In this document: positions 8,278 through 17,342 of the stretch, one piece after another
Layout: each line of letters starts with the position of its first letter
Position numbering within the stretch: the first letter of the stretch is position 1
NCBI RefSeq assembly: GCF_945873775.1
Contig: NZ_CAMCEC010000001.1
Location: forward strand, 1 to 64,000
Reading direction: 5' to 3'
Origin: an uncultured Treponema sp.
GTDB taxonomy: Bacteria; Spirochaetota; Spirochaetia; Treponematales; Treponemataceae
DNA: 64,000 nt
Made by a program: the position numbers and the translations under genes
The notes under the pieces: generated by a model
The model's input: the letters and a program-made list of their open reading frames with translations, nothing else
Told to the model about the DNA's origin: nothing
The model's database searches: none

Positions 8278-9474
8278 ATGAAAAAGTCAATTATAAACAG
8301 CATTTTTCTTTGCGCAGCTTTTGCCTGTCTTGTAGGATTTTCTTCCTGCCACGACGACATTTACGGCGCAATCAACAACGAAATAAAACTGAACTCAAGC
8401 GGCTTGCAAGGCGATATGCATTCAATCGTTCACTACAAAAACTACATCTTAACTTGCAACGGAGAAATTTTTTACAAGACAAATAAGCCTTCATCCGAAA
8501 CAGGACTTCACAATGGGCAATGGAATAGCACAACTTCCCCTACTTCAGAAAAAGGCGACAACGGAATTCCTGCCACAACATATTTTCTTGCAACCGACAG
8601 TGAATATCTTTACGCGCTGACTTACATCTGGGTTGAAAATGACGACGGAGAAAACGAGCCAAAGACAGCGACAATTTACGCGACAAATTCAGATCCTGCA
8701 AACGGACTTGTCTGGACAAAAGTTGCAAACATCAGCGGCGGAAACTATTCTTTTGAAAACGCAAAAGTAATATTCGACAATAAATATTTTTCTGTAGCTG
8801 AAGACAATTCAGTTTCAATTGCAAATAGAGAAGCATACGCAAGAATCAGAGCTACATCCGGGAATGCTTACAAACTTTACAAATTGAACGGAAGCGTTGC
8901 CCCTGCAGAAGTTTCTAATCCAACTTTTATCGGCGAATCTGATGCAACGAACGCAATTTCAGCATGTTACTTTAATGGCAGCACTTATTTTTCAAAATAC
9001 TATGGAATGTCTTCCAACGCAAACTGCCTTTATTACACAAAGACTTATACAAGAAGCAACAACGTAAGCACAAACTCAAGTCTTTACTATATAACAGCCT
9101 CAGATGCTACAGAGCAGTCTGTTGACCTTGATGCCGGCGGACTTCTTTCTATTGCCGCTGCAAAAGACTGTATTCTTCTTGGAACATCAAGCGGACTTTC
9201 AAGGGTTAAAATTAATGAAACAACTGGCATTCCAGATGGCGACACTTCAAGCATGAGAAGCAACGGAAATTCTGTAATTTCTGAATATGTGTTCATGGTT
9301 TTTGTTCTTAATCCGAATAAATGTGAAGGTTCTAACAACACAACTTTAGGAACAGATGAGTACGCGGCTTCGACTATTTACGGCTCAATACGCTCAAGTT
9401 CAGATTCCTGGGATGATGCCGGTCTTTACGCTTGGTATCCTGCAAAAGATGAATGGAACCGCGACGGAGACTAG
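8278..9474 (+). CDS. Exported lipoprotein of unknown function
   Basis: This is a 398-aa protein with a signal sequence ending FACLVGFSSC, a spirochaete-style lipobox. AAAGGA lies about 8 nt before the ATG. The mature part has recurrent short blade-like segments (IVHYKNYILTCNGEIFYKTN, YFLATDSEYLYALTYI, KDCILLGTSSGLSRVKI) that suggest a beta-propeller. It resembles in style the truncated lipoprotein at the window start. It lies between an outer-membrane barrel gene and rarA, 9 nt before the rarA start. Confidence 0.8.
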   Translation: MKKSIINSIFLCAAFACLVGFSSCHDDIYGAINNEIKLNSSGLQGDMHSIVHYKNYILTCNGEIFYKTNKPSSETGLHNGQWNSTTSPTSEKGDNGIPATTYFLATDSEYLYALTYIWVENDDGENEPKTATIYATNSDPANGLVWTKVANISGGNYSFENAKVIFDNKYFSVAEDNSVSIANREAYARIRATSGNAYKLYKLNGSVAPAEVSNPTFIGESDATNAISACYFNGSTYFSKYYGMSSNANCLYYTKTYTRSNNVSTNSSLYYITASDATEQSVDLDAGGLLSIAAAKDCILLGTSSGLSRVKINETTGIPDGDTSSMRSNGNSVISEYVFMVFVLNPNKCEGSNNTTLGTDEYAASTIYGSIRSSSDSWDDAGLYAWYPAKDEWNRDGD

Positions 9475-9483
9475 CCTGAAAAA

Positions 9484-11907
9484 ATGGATGAGCTTTTTTC
9501 CAACTTAAAAGATTCCCACGAGCCTCTTGCTGCCAGAATGAGGCCCAGAACTCTTGACGAGTACATAGGGCAAGAGCACATCGTAGGCAAAGGAAGACTT
9601 TTAAGAAGGGCGATTGCAGCAGACCAGCTTACATCTGTTATTTTCTACGGGCCTCCAGGAACAGGCAAAACAACACTTGCGCGCGTAATTGCAAACCACA
9701 CAAGTTCAAATTTCATTACGTTGAATGCAGTTCTCACGGGCGTTGCAGATATTAGAAAAGCAATTTCCGATGCAGAAACTCAAAAAAATCTTTATAAAAG
9801 AAAAACAATTTTATTTGTAGACGAAGTTCACCGCTGGAACAAAAGCCAGCAAGACGCTCTTCTTCCCTGGGTAGAAAACGGAACTATAATTTTAATAGGC
9901 GCGACAACAGAAAATCCTTTTTTTGAAGTGAACAAAGCTTTGGTTTCAAGAAGCAGAGTTTTTCAACTCAAGCCGCTTACAAAAACAGATTTGCTCAACG
10001 CCGCAAAACAAACTTTGTCCGACACAGAACGCGGCTATGGAAAATGGAATGTTGAATTTGAAAAAGGCGCACTGGAACATTTAATCGAAACTGCAAACGG
10101 AGACGCAAGAAGCCTTTTAAATGCGCTGGAACTTGCAGTTGAAACAACTCCAAAAAAATGGCCGCCAAGCTTTGGAAGCACAATCTACATTTCAAAAGAA
10201 GCCTGCGAAGAATCAATTCAAAAAAAAGTTGTTCTTTACGACCGCGACGGAGATTACCATTACGACATAATTTCCGCATTTATAAAAAGCCTAAGAGGTC
10301 GAGATCCAGATGCCGCCTGCTACTGGCTTGCAAGAATGGTAAAAGCTGGAGAAGATCCGCATTTTATTTTTCGCCGTATGCTTATTTCAGCTTGCGAAGA
10401 TACAGGGCTTGCAGATCCAAATGCAATTTCAATTGTTGAAAGCTGCGCCGCTGCCTTTGACAGAGTAGGACTTCCTGAAGGCAGATATTTTTTAACACAT
10501 GCGGCTTTATATCTTGCAACTACGCCAAAGTCAAATTCCTCAATGGCATTTTTCGACGCCTTGTCTTCTGTTGAAAAAGAAGATGCTGATGTTCCAAATC
10601 ATTTGCGGGACGCTTCAAGAGATGCGGAAGGATTCGGACACGGAGCTGGCTACCTTTATCCGCACGCTTACAAAGACCACTGGGTTGCCCAGCAATATTT
10701 GCCGGACACTCTTGTTGGAAAAGTTTTCTACACGCCATCAACTCAAGGCTACGAAGCAAAAATCAGAGAAGATATTCTTTCACGTAGGGAAGCACAAATC
10801 GCGTCAATTCTTGAAGATAGCGAAGAAAAAGATTCAGAGCAAATAAACGCAGTTTCTGACTGGTGGAAAGAAGCAGGACATTTTCACGGCTTAAAAAAAA
10901 CTGGAGAAAATCTTACATACACTGCGGAAAATCCAAGAAAAAATTCTGCTCTTGAAAAAAGCGAATCACTTTGGCGGGCAAGACTTGAAACAAACAAGGC
11001 TCAGACTTTGCTTGGAATACGGAACGCAATGACAGATGCCGCCAGCATTTTAAGATTCCACAGATGCCTTGTTGCAAATGCAGATGACGCGCTTCTTTTA
11101 TTCGACCTTATACGAAAAACTCCAGAGGGCTTAGTATGCGGAATATGCAGAACTCCAAACGGAATGCAATCTTTGGCACGCTATGCTTCAACACTTGAAG
11201 AACTAGACCAGCCAAAACTCTGCATAAAAAAAGATACGTTAAGAAATTCGATTGCTGTTTTTGGCGATATAGAATTTGACAGATTTTTTGCCCGTGATAT
11301 TTTTTCCACAAAAGATGACATCGAAGAACTTTGCGTTTCTTTAAGCGACGGATTTTTTGGAACAGAAAAAATAAAGCGCGACATTTCCTTCAGCACAGAA
11401 GAAGTTCAAAACGGAACAAAAGAACTTTTTCCTTTCTTTGAAAAAAATGCGCAAGTTGTAATTTCCCAGAGAATTCCTTGTTCTGGCCAGCATTTGACAA
11501 AGCTGATTGAAGAAACACTTTTTAAAGATAAAACTGAAACTAAAGAAATAAAAAAACTTTTGCAAGAATCTGACCAGGCGGAAAAAGATTTTTTTGAAAA
11601 TATTGCAAACCCGATTTTTTCATGGAATGAAGAAACTGTAAAAAATATTTTTGAGCAAAATAATTTCTCTTGTCTTTACAAGTCCACATTTATTTTAGAA
11701 AAGCGAAAAATCAGCGCACTAGAAACCGAACGTTGGTTTAACGCAGAAAATTCTTCTTACGGAAAATTTATAAAAGACAAACTGGGCAAGGAAAAATTCG
11801 AAAAACTCAAAGAACTTTTTATTCAGGCCGCGGAAAAAAATATTTTCAACTGGAAAACAAAAAATACAATTTTTATAATTTCAGCAAAACAAAAAAATGA
11901 ATCTTAA
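9484..11907 (+). CDS. rarA: RarA/MgsA-type AAA+ ATPase fused to a large C-terminal domain
   Basis: RarA-family ATPases act at stalled replication forks. The N-terminal ~430 residues are a complete Rar[11 protein letters not shown], Walker [10 protein letters not shown] (residues 56-64), Walker [13 protein letters not shown], sensor [12 protein letters not shown], then the MgsA C-terminal part ending [12 protein letters not shown]. At 807 aa the protein is nearly twice a normal RarA. The remaining ~370 residues start with a charged linker and include segments such as [17 protein letters not shown] and [18 protein letters not shown]. They resemble the poorly characterised extension of RarA/unknown-domain fusions known in cyanobacteria and other phyla, possibly a methyltransferase-like fold without a clear SAM motif. 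No Shine-Dalgarno is visible, so translation may be coupled to the lipoprotein 9 nt upstream. Confidence 0.9.
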   Translation: MDELFSNLKDSHEPLAARMRPRTLDEYIGQEHIVGKGRLLRRAIAADQLTSVIFYGPPGTGKTTLARVIANHTSSNFITLNAVLTGVADIRKAISDAETQKNLYKRKTILFVDEVHRWNKSQQDALLPWVENGTIILIGATTENPFFEVNKALVSRSRVFQLKPLTKTDLLNAAKQTLSDTERGYGKWNVEFEKGALEHLIETANGDARSLLNALELAVETTPKKWPPSFGSTIYISKEACEESIQKKVVLYDRDGDYHYDIISAFIKSLRGRDPDAACYWLARMVKAGEDPHFIFRRMLISACEDTGLADPNAISIVESCAAAFDRVGLPEGRYFLTHAALYLATTPKSNSSMAFFDALSSVEKEDADVPNHLRDASRDAEGFGHGAGYLYPHAYKDHWVAQQYLPDTLVGKVFYTPSTQGYEAKIREDILSRREAQIASILEDSEEKDSEQINAVSDWWKEAGHFHGLKKTGENLTYTAENPRKNSALEKSESLWRARLETNKAQTLLGIRNAMTDAASILRFHRCLVANADDALLLFDLIRKTPEGLVCGICRTPNGMQSLARYASTLEELDQPKLCIKKDTLRNSIAVFGDIEFDRFFARDIFSTKDDIEELCVSLSDGFFGTEKIKRDISFSTEEVQNGTKELFPFFEKNAQVVISQRIPCSGQHLTKLIEETLFKDKTETKEIKKLLQESDQAEKDFFENIANPIFSWNEETVKNIFEQNNFSCLYKSTFILEKRKISALETERWFNAENSSYGKFIKDKLGKEKFEKLKELFIQAAEKNIFNWKTKNTIFIISAKQKNES

Positions 11908-12631
11908 AACTGGCGAAACAATAGAAAATCTCCATATAAAAACTCTTAGACTGATTCAAGGAAAAAAAGAATTTCGGTTTGGAATTGACGCAGTTCTTTT
12001 AGCTGACTTTGCGCGCACAAAAGGAAAATGCAAAATTTGTGATTTGGGAACAGGAACCGGAATAATTCCGCTTTTAATGTCTGAAAAAAATCCAGAGGCA
12101 AATTTTGACTGCATAGAAATTCAAGAAGAATCAGCAGACATGGCAAGCCGAAGCGTGGAGTTAAACAACCTGCAAGAAAAAATCAAAATATTCTGCGCAG
12201 ACATAAAAGAGCCGTTTAAAGTTTTACAAAAAAATTCTTTTGACGCTGTTGTTTCAAATCCACCCTACATAGAAATTTCAAGCGGAAACACAAACAAAGA
12301 CACGCCCCTTTCCATTGCGCGCCATGAAATTTTCTGCACGCTTGAAGACGTAATAAAAACCTCCTCTGCCCTTTTGAAATCCCACGGAAAATTTTTTCTG
12401 ATTCACAAGCCTTTTCGCCTGCCGCAAATTTTTTCCTTGCTTGAAAAATATAAACTTGCGCCCAAAAGAATGAAACTTGTTTTTCCAAATAAAGAAAAAG
12501 AAGCTTCAATGGTGATGATTGAATCTGAAAAATGCGCAAAGCCTTATTTAAAAATAGAAAGCCCCATAATCGTTTACGGCGAAGATGGAAAATACACAAG
12601 CCAAATTGAAAAAATTTACGGACGAAACTAA
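11897..12631 (+). CDS. Class I SAM methyltransferase, TrmN6/YfiC-like tRNA adenine-N6 methyltransferase
   Basis: At 244 aa this matches the family that methylates A37 of tRNA1(Val) on N6. Seen directly: SAM motif I ICDLGTGTGIIPLLMSEK, motif II FDCIEIQ and the N6-adenine catalytic motif VVSNPPYIE. The preceding conserved N-terminus LRLIQGKKEFRFGIDAVLLADFA is typical of YfiC. It overlaps the rarA fusion gene by 11 nt and precedes a radical SAM gene by 8 nt. The exact substrate tRNA is inferred from the family only. Confidence 0.87.
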   Translation: MNLKTGETIENLHIKTLRLIQGKKEFRFGIDAVLLADFARTKGKCKICDLGTGTGIIPLLMSEKNPEANFDCIEIQEESADMASRSVELNNLQEKIKIFCADIKEPFKVLQKNSFDAVVSNPPYIEISSGNTNKDTPLSIARHEIFCTLEDVIKTSSALLKSHGKFFLIHKPFRLPQIFSLLEKYKLAPKRMKLVFPNKEKEASMVMIESEKCAKPYLKIESPIIVYGEDGKYTSQIEKIYGRN

Positions 12632-12639
12632 AAATCAAA

Positions 12640-13569
12640 ATGAGCTACAGAACACTCAATTCATATTTAAAAGAAAAATTCGGATGCAAAGTTTACAAGC
12701 TTTCACTTTCTACTGGATGCACTTGCCCAAACCGCGACGGAACAAAAGGAACTGGAGGCTGCACATTCTGCTCACAAGGAGGTTCTGGAGATTTTGCGAC
12801 GAAACCAGCTCCAATAGAAATTCAAATTGAAGAAGCAAAAAAAAGAGTTGACTCAAAGTTTCCAAAAAGCATACCGTTTGAAAAAAGAAAATACATTGCG
12901 TACTTTCAGTCTTACACAAATACTTACACAGACAAAAACATTACAATAGAAAAACTCAGAGAAATTTTCTTTGGCGCAATCAGCCGGCCGGAAATTGCCG
13001 CGCTTTCAATTGGAACTCGCCCGGATTGCATTCCAGATGAAATTCTTGAACTTCTCCGTGAACTGAATAAAGTAAAACCAGTCTGGATTGAACTGGGGCT
13101 TCAGACAATCCATGAGCAAACTGCAAAAAAAATAAATCGAGGCTACACGTTAAAGGAATTCGAAAACTGTTTTTACAAATTGAAATCAGCAGGAATCGAA
13201 GTCATTGCGCATATAATTCTCGGACTTCCGGGAGAGTCAAAAGAACTTATGCTTCAGACTGTAAAATATCTTTCCGACTTGAATCCTAGGCTCAACGGAA
13301 TAAAAATTCAGCTTCTGCACATTCTTGAAGGAACAAAAATGGCGCAGGAATACAAGGAAAAGCCTTTTAAACTTTTTGAGCTTGAAGAATACTGCGAATT
13401 TGTCTGCGAGTGCTTAAAAATTCTTCCACCTGAAATCGTAGTCCACAGAATAACAGGCGATGGTCCAAAAAAAATTCTGATTGCTCCGCTTTGGTCCGCG
13501 GATAAAAAAAATGTTTTAAATACATTGAAAAAGAACATAGAACGCTTTATTGACAATAAACTGCAATAG
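12640..13569 (+). CDS. Radical SAM protein, YhcC/TIGR01212-like
   Basis: This is a 309-aa protein with the cluster motif CTCPNRDGTKGTGGCTFC at residues 25-42, typical of the YhcC/TIGR01212 subfamily. IAYFQSYTNTYTD, IGTRPDCIPDEIL and VWIELGLQTIHEQT are family segments, followed by IAHIILGLPGES. Family members are linked to tRNA or redox-cofactor modification, but the reaction is not settled. It follows the TrmN6-like gene closely, and the gap promoter lies inside its last codons. Confidence 0.88.
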   Translation: MSYRTLNSYLKEKFGCKVYKLSLSTGCTCPNRDGTKGTGGCTFCSQGGSGDFATKPAPIEIQIEEAKKRVDSKFPKSIPFEKRKYIAYFQSYTNTYTDKNITIEKLREIFFGAISRPEIAALSIGTRPDCIPDEILELLRELNKVKPVWIELGLQTIHEQTAKKINRGYTLKEFENCFYKLKSAGIEVIAHIILGLPGESKELMLQTVKYLSDLNPRLNGIKIQLLHILEGTKMAQEYKEKPFKLFELEEYCEFVCECLKILPPEIVVHRITGDGPKKILIAPLWSADKKNVLNTLKKNIERFIDNKLQ

Positions 13570-13578
13570 GAATAAAAT
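13550..13578 (+). promoter_or_regulatory. Promoter of gap
   Basis: A perfect TTGACA, a 17-bp spacer and TAAAAT lie across the 3' end of the radical SAM gene. AAGGAG precedes the gap ATG by 10 nt. The strong consensus fits a highly expressed glycolytic gene. Confidence 0.75.
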
Positions 13579-13617
13579 AGTTATTATAGAATAATTTATT
13601 CAAGGAGTTAACTTACC

Positions 13618-14685
13618 ATGGTTAAAGTTGCTATTAACGGTTTCGGCCGCATTGGTCGCCTTGCATTCCGCCAGATGTTTGAAGCTGACGGATATGAAGT
13701 AGTTGCTATCAACGATCTTACAAGCCCAAAAATGCTTGCTCACCTTCTTAAATATGATACAGCACAGGGTGGATTCATGGGAAAAATTGGTGAAGGAAAA
13801 CACACAGTTTCTCACATTGATGACGTTCTTGCTGAAGACGGAAAAACTGTAAAAGAACCAGGTGCTATCGTTGTAGACGGAAAGAAAATCACAATCTACA
13901 AGGAAGCTAACGCTGCAAATCTCCCTTGGGGAAAAATCGGTGTTGATGTAGTTCTTGAATGCACAGGTTTCTATGTATCAAAGGCAAAATCACAGGCTCA
14001 CATTGATGCTGGTGCTAAGAAAGTTGTAATTTCAGCTCCTGCTGGAAACGACCTTCCGACAATCGTTTACAATGTAAACCACAAAACTCTTACAAAGAAC
14101 GACAACATCATTTCTGCTGCTTCTTGTACAACAAACTGCTTGGCTCCAATGGCTAAAGCTCTTAACGACTATGCTCCAATCCAGAGCGGAATCATGTCTA
14201 CAATCCACGCTTACACTGGCGACCAGATGATTCTTGACGGTCCACAGCGCAAAGGTGACCTCCGCCGTTCACGCGCAGGTGCTCAGAATATCGTTCCTAA
14301 CTCAACAGGCGCTGCAAAGGCTATCGGCCTTGTAATTCCTGAATTGAACGGAAAATTGATTGGTTCAGCTCAGCGTGTTCCAGTTCCAACAGGATCTACA
14401 ACAATCCTTACAGCTGTAGTTAAGGGCAAAGATGTAACAAAAGAAGCTATCAATGCTGCAATGAAAGCTGCTGCAACAGAATCTTTCGGATACAACGAAG
14501 ACGAAATCGTTTCTTCTGACGTAATCGGAATGAGATTTGGTTCTTTGTTCGATGCAACACAGACAATGGTTTCTAAGATTGCAGATGACCTCTATGAAGT
14601 ACAGGTTGTTTCTTGGTACGACAATGAAAACAGCTACACATCACAGATGGTAAGAACAATCAAATACTTTGCAGAAAACTGCTAA
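13618..14685 (+). CDS. gap: Glyceraldehyde-3-phosphate dehydrogenase
   Basis: The glycolytic enzyme oxidises glyceraldehyde-3-phosphate with NAD. Seen: the N-terminal NAD motif [14 protein letters not shown], the catalytic cysteine motif [13 protein letters not shown] and the C-terminal [14 protein letters not shown]. At 355 aa it is about 20 residues longer than usual, with extra sequence near residues 60-85 ([12 protein letters not shown] to [13 protein letters not shown]), an insertion shared by a subset of bacterial GapA. Codon choice is more biased than in its neighbours, consistent with high expression. It has its own promoter and terminator. Its last codons are duplicated downstream (14842-14880). 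Confidence 0.98.
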   Translation: MVKVAINGFGRIGRLAFRQMFEADGYEVVAINDLTSPKMLAHLLKYDTAQGGFMGKIGEGKHTVSHIDDVLAEDGKTVKEPGAIVVDGKKITIYKEANAANLPWGKIGVDVVLECTGFYVSKAKSQAHIDAGAKKVVISAPAGNDLPTIVYNVNHKTLTKNDNIISAASCTTNCLAPMAKALNDYAPIQSGIMSTIHAYTGDQMILDGPQRKGDLRRSRAGAQNIVPNSTGAAKAIGLVIPELNGKLIGSAQRVPVPTGSTTILTAVVKGKDVTKEAINAAMKAAATESFGYNEDEIVSSDVIGMRFGSLFDATQTMVSKIADDLYEVQVVSWYDNENSYTSQMVRTIKYFAENC

Positions 14686-15035
14686 TTATAGCTAGTTTTT
14701 GAAGTGAAAGGGCATTCTGAAATATGGATGTCCTTTTTTGTTTTTAAAGTATTTGATTGTTCTTTCATATTTAATTTGTCGCAAACTCTTCGAGTTATGC
14801 TCCGGCACAATGCTACGCACTTGCTTGCATTGTGGGTTATCACAATCAAATACTTTGCAGAAAACTGCTAATTATAGCTAGTTTCTGTAGTGAAAGGGCA
14901 TTCTGAAAATGGATATCTTTTTTGTTTTTAAAGTATTTGACTGTTCTTTCGTATTTAAATTGTCGCAAACTCTTCGAGTTATGCTCCAGCACAATGCTAT
15001 AAATTTGCTTGCATTATAGAACAGTTAAGTATTTT
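14656..15035 (+). repeat. Tandem duplication of the gap 3' end and downstream region
   Basis: Copy 1 runs 14656-14841 (186 bp) and copy 2 starts at 14842 and runs to about 15020. They share ACAATCAAATACTTTGCAG onward, including the last gap codons and stop, then diverge by point changes and small indels. A third, weaker beginning (ACAGTTAAGTATTTT) starts at 15021. Each unit also contains its own inverted repeat: ACAATCAAATACTTT (14656) pairs perfectly with AAAGTATTTGATTGT (14746). No gene fits in 14686-15100; this repeat and two terminators account for that gap. Confidence 0.9.
14707..14739 (+). terminator. Rho-independent terminator of gap
   Basis: AAAGGGCAT pairs with ATGTCCTTT (one G-U) and the T-run continues. 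The matching position in the second repeat copy has a mutated right arm (ATATCTTTT), so only the first copy looks functional. Confidence 0.7.
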
Positions 15036-15045
15036 CTTTTGTGCT

Positions 15046-15085
15046 AAAAAATAGGCAAATCCAGAAAAAATCCTAAATTTGCCTA
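15046..15085 (-). terminator. Rho-independent terminator of the epimerase gene
   Basis: On the minus strand TAGGCAAAT and ATTTGCCTA form a perfect 9-bp stem followed by a run of U, 16-55 nt after the epimerase stop. Confidence 0.8.
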
Positions 15086-15100
15086 AAAAAATCAAATTTC

Positions 15101-16123
15101 CTATTTTTTATAATTTTTATACCACTTTGCGAATGCGTCTAAGCCTTGTTCCAAAGTGGTTGCAGGTTTAAAGCCAAAGTCTTTTTCAAGTTCTGTAACA
15201 TCTGCGAATGTCTGGTAAACATCACCTGGCTGCATTGGCAAAAGTTCCTTTTTTCCTGGTTCAGAAATTATATTTTCTTTTATAAGGCAATTTTCAAGGA
15301 TTTCCACAAAGCGCATAAGGCTTTCAGGCTTGCTGTTTCCAATGTTATAAATCTTGTAGAATGCACCGTCGTCTGTAGCCTCTGGAGTTTTTTGCATAAC
15401 TGCACGAACGCCTTTCACAATATCGTCAACAAAAGTAAAATCGCGGTACATATCACCGTTGTTGTAAATCTGAATCGGCTCGCCTTTTACAAGTTTGTTT
15501 GTAAATTTAAAATATGCCATATCAGGGCGTCCCATAGGACCATAAACTGTAAAAAATCTTAAGCCCGTGCATGGAATTTTATACAGTTTTGAATATGCGT
15601 GCGCAAAAAGCTCATTGCTTTTCTTTGTTGCCGCATACAGTGAAACTGGATTATCAACCTTATCTTCTGTTGAATATGGAACTTTTTTGTTTGAACCATA
15701 AACGCTGCTTGAAGAGGCAAAAACCAGATGCTCAACTGGATTGTGCCGACAACATTCAAGGATATTGTAAAAACCTATCATATTTGAATGGATATATGCG
15801 TCAGGATTATCAATTGAATAGCGAACTCCAGCCTGAGCCGCAAGATTTACAACAACAGCTGGCTTATATTTTTCAAAAAGCGAATCCATCAATGATTTGT
15901 CCGCAATATCGCCTTTTACAAATGTAAAATCTTTTTTCAACGCAGAAAGCATATCAAGCCGTTCCTGCTTTAAAGAAACATCGTAATAGTCAGTTATGCA
16001 GTCAATTCCTACAATTTTTATGCTGGAAACATTTTCCAAAAGATTCTTACACAAAAAACTTCCAATAAATCCAGCCGCGCCGGTAACAAAAACAGTTTTA
16101 TTTTCCAAAGAAATATTTGCCAT
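15101..16123 (-). CDS. NAD-dependent sugar epimerase, UDP-glucuronate 4-epimerase type
   Basis: This is a 340-aa extended short-chain dehydrogenase. It has the Rossmann motif TGAAGFIGS, the catalytic Ser and YxxxK (SSSSVYGSN, then SLYAATKKSNE) and RFFTVYGPMGRPDMAYFKF, which is characteristic of UDP-glucuronate 4-epimerases (CapI/LpsL group). RYSIDNPDAYIHSN supports this. It probably supplies UDP-galacturonate for surface glycans. The promoter -10 (TATACT) is 6 nt from the ATG and there is no ribosome site, so the mRNA may be leaderless. Confidence 0.88.
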   Translation of the reverse strand: MANISLENKTVFVTGAAGFIGSFLCKNLLENVSSIKIVGIDCITDYYDVSLKQERLDMLSALKKDFTFVKGDIADKSLMDSLFEKYKPAVVVNLAAQAGVRYSIDNPDAYIHSNMIGFYNILECCRHNPVEHLVFASSSSVYGSNKKVPYSTEDKVDNPVSLYAATKKSNELFAHAYSKLYKIPCTGLRFFTVYGPMGRPDMAYFKFTNKLVKGEPIQIYNNGDMYRDFTFVDDIVKGVRAVMQKTPEATDDGAFYKIYNIGNSKPESLMRFVEILENCLIKENIISEPGKKELLPMQPGDVYQTFADVTELEKDFGFKPATTLEQGLDAFAKWYKNYKK

Positions 16124-16129
16124 AAAATA

Positions 16130-16135
16130 AGTATA
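16130..16135 (-). promoter_or_regulatory. -10 element of the epimerase gene, leaderless type
   Basis: TATACT on the minus strand is followed by TATTTT and then the ATG. No convincing -35 was found at 17 bp. Confidence 0.5.
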
Positions 16136-16300
16136 GAACTTTCAGTTAAAAAAGTATAGAGTTTTTAAATCATGATAAAACCGAAATAATTTTTCTTGCG
16201 GCAGAAAAAAATAAAAAAAACTCGGCTTATTCACAAAATCAATGTAGAACTGCCCTCTTTTTATGCTATAATATTATAAATTCCAATTCATGAGGTTTTT

Positions 16301-17299
16301 ATGACTTACGTCTATGTTCTGGTTTCCGGCAAAAATGACTTATATTACGAGCAGGCTTTGATGTCAACTTATTCTCTGCGGAATCTTATGCCGGACGCAA
16401 ACGTAGTTCTTCTTGTTGACAACAAAACCGAAGATTCAATAAATTCAGATTTCCTAAAACGTGCAGAAATCAAAAAATATGTTTCAAAAATAATTTCTGT
16501 CCAGTTTGATGAAAAAGTTTCCAATGTGGAACGCTCGCGCCTAATAAAAACTTCAATTCCAGAATATGTTGATGATGATTTTTTGTACATCGACTGCGAC
16601 ACAATAATTGCGGATGACCTTTCAGAGATTGAAAAAATTCCGTACAAAACAGCCGGAATTTTAGACGGACACGTAATGCTGAATGAGCATATCCACAAAA
16701 AATACTTTTTGGTGCGCGACAAAAAACTCGGGTTTCATGGAACAGAAGCCGCGGATTGCAATATAAACGGCGGAGTTATTTTTGCCCGAAAATGTGAGGA
16801 ATCAAAAAATCTTTTTAAGTCATGGAACGAAGCGTGGAAATATTCTGCGTATCAAAAACATGATTTTCACGATCAGAGCGCGCTTAACGAGGCTAATTAC
16901 AGAACAGGATTAAAAATGCAGCTGCTGGACGGAGAATGGAACTGTCAGCCAAGCCACGGCGGATTGGCGTTTCTAAAAAATGCAAAAATCATCCATTATT
17001 ATTCCAGCGAATTTTCAGGAAAAAACTACATTCCTTATTACAAACTTGCGGACAAGGAACTTCAAAAACGGATAAAAACTGAAGGAAAAATTCCAGACGA
17101 CATAAAAAAAATGATAGATGACCCGAAATTTCAGTTCAATAAAGTCCACTTGATAAACGACCAAAGAATTGTAAGCATTATGCAAAGCCCGATTATATTC
17201 ACTTTTGCAGACATAAAAGCAAAAATGCCGTGGCTATTTGATTTTATTGAGGCGCAATTCTCTTTTTTAAGGAAAATAGGAAAAAAACTAAAAAAGTAG
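16301..17299 (+). CDS. Family 8-like glycosyltransferase
   Basis: This 332-aa protein has the nucleotide-sugar fold of GT-A enzymes. The metal-binding DxD is YIDCDTII (residues ~98-105). GGVIFARKCEESKNLF and HDQSALNEA fit the GT8 pattern of lipopolysaccharide/glycogenin-type transferases. GAGG lies 5 nt before the ATG and a TATAAT sits at 16267. It is convergent with fapA and divergent from the epimerase. The sugar and acceptor cannot be told; surface glycan synthesis is an inference. Confidence 0.82.
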   Translation: MTYVYVLVSGKNDLYYEQALMSTYSLRNLMPDANVVLLVDNKTEDSINSDFLKRAEIKKYVSKIISVQFDEKVSNVERSRLIKTSIPEYVDDDFLYIDCDTIIADDLSEIEKIPYKTAGILDGHVMLNEHIHKKYFLVRDKKLGFHGTEAADCNINGGVIFARKCEESKNLFKSWNEAWKYSAYQKHDFHDQSALNEANYRTGLKMQLLDGEWNCQPSHGGLAFLKNAKIIHYYSSEFSGKNYIPYYKLADKELQKRIKTEGKIPDDIKKMIDDPKFQFNKVHLINDQRIVSIMQSPIIFTFADIKAKMPWLFDFIEAQFSFLRKIGKKLKK

Positions 17300-17308
17300 C
17301 AAAACGTC

Positions 17309-17342
17309 AAGCCAGATTTTTATTTGTATCCGTCTGGCTTTT
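17309..17342 (+). terminator. Possible terminator between the glycosyltransferase gene and fapA
   Basis: AAGCCAGA and TCTGGCTT form an 8-bp stem followed by TTTT on the plus strand. It overlaps the fapA 3' end. The T-run is short, so this is a weak call. Confidence 0.45.

Noticed and set aside
14686-15100. Possible second small gene or gap pseudogene
   Set aside because: Only the last gap codons are duplicated; there is no reading frame of meaningful length.
16124-16300. RNA gene between the epimerase and the glycosyltransferase
   Set aside because: A/T-rich spacer with divergent promoter elements only.
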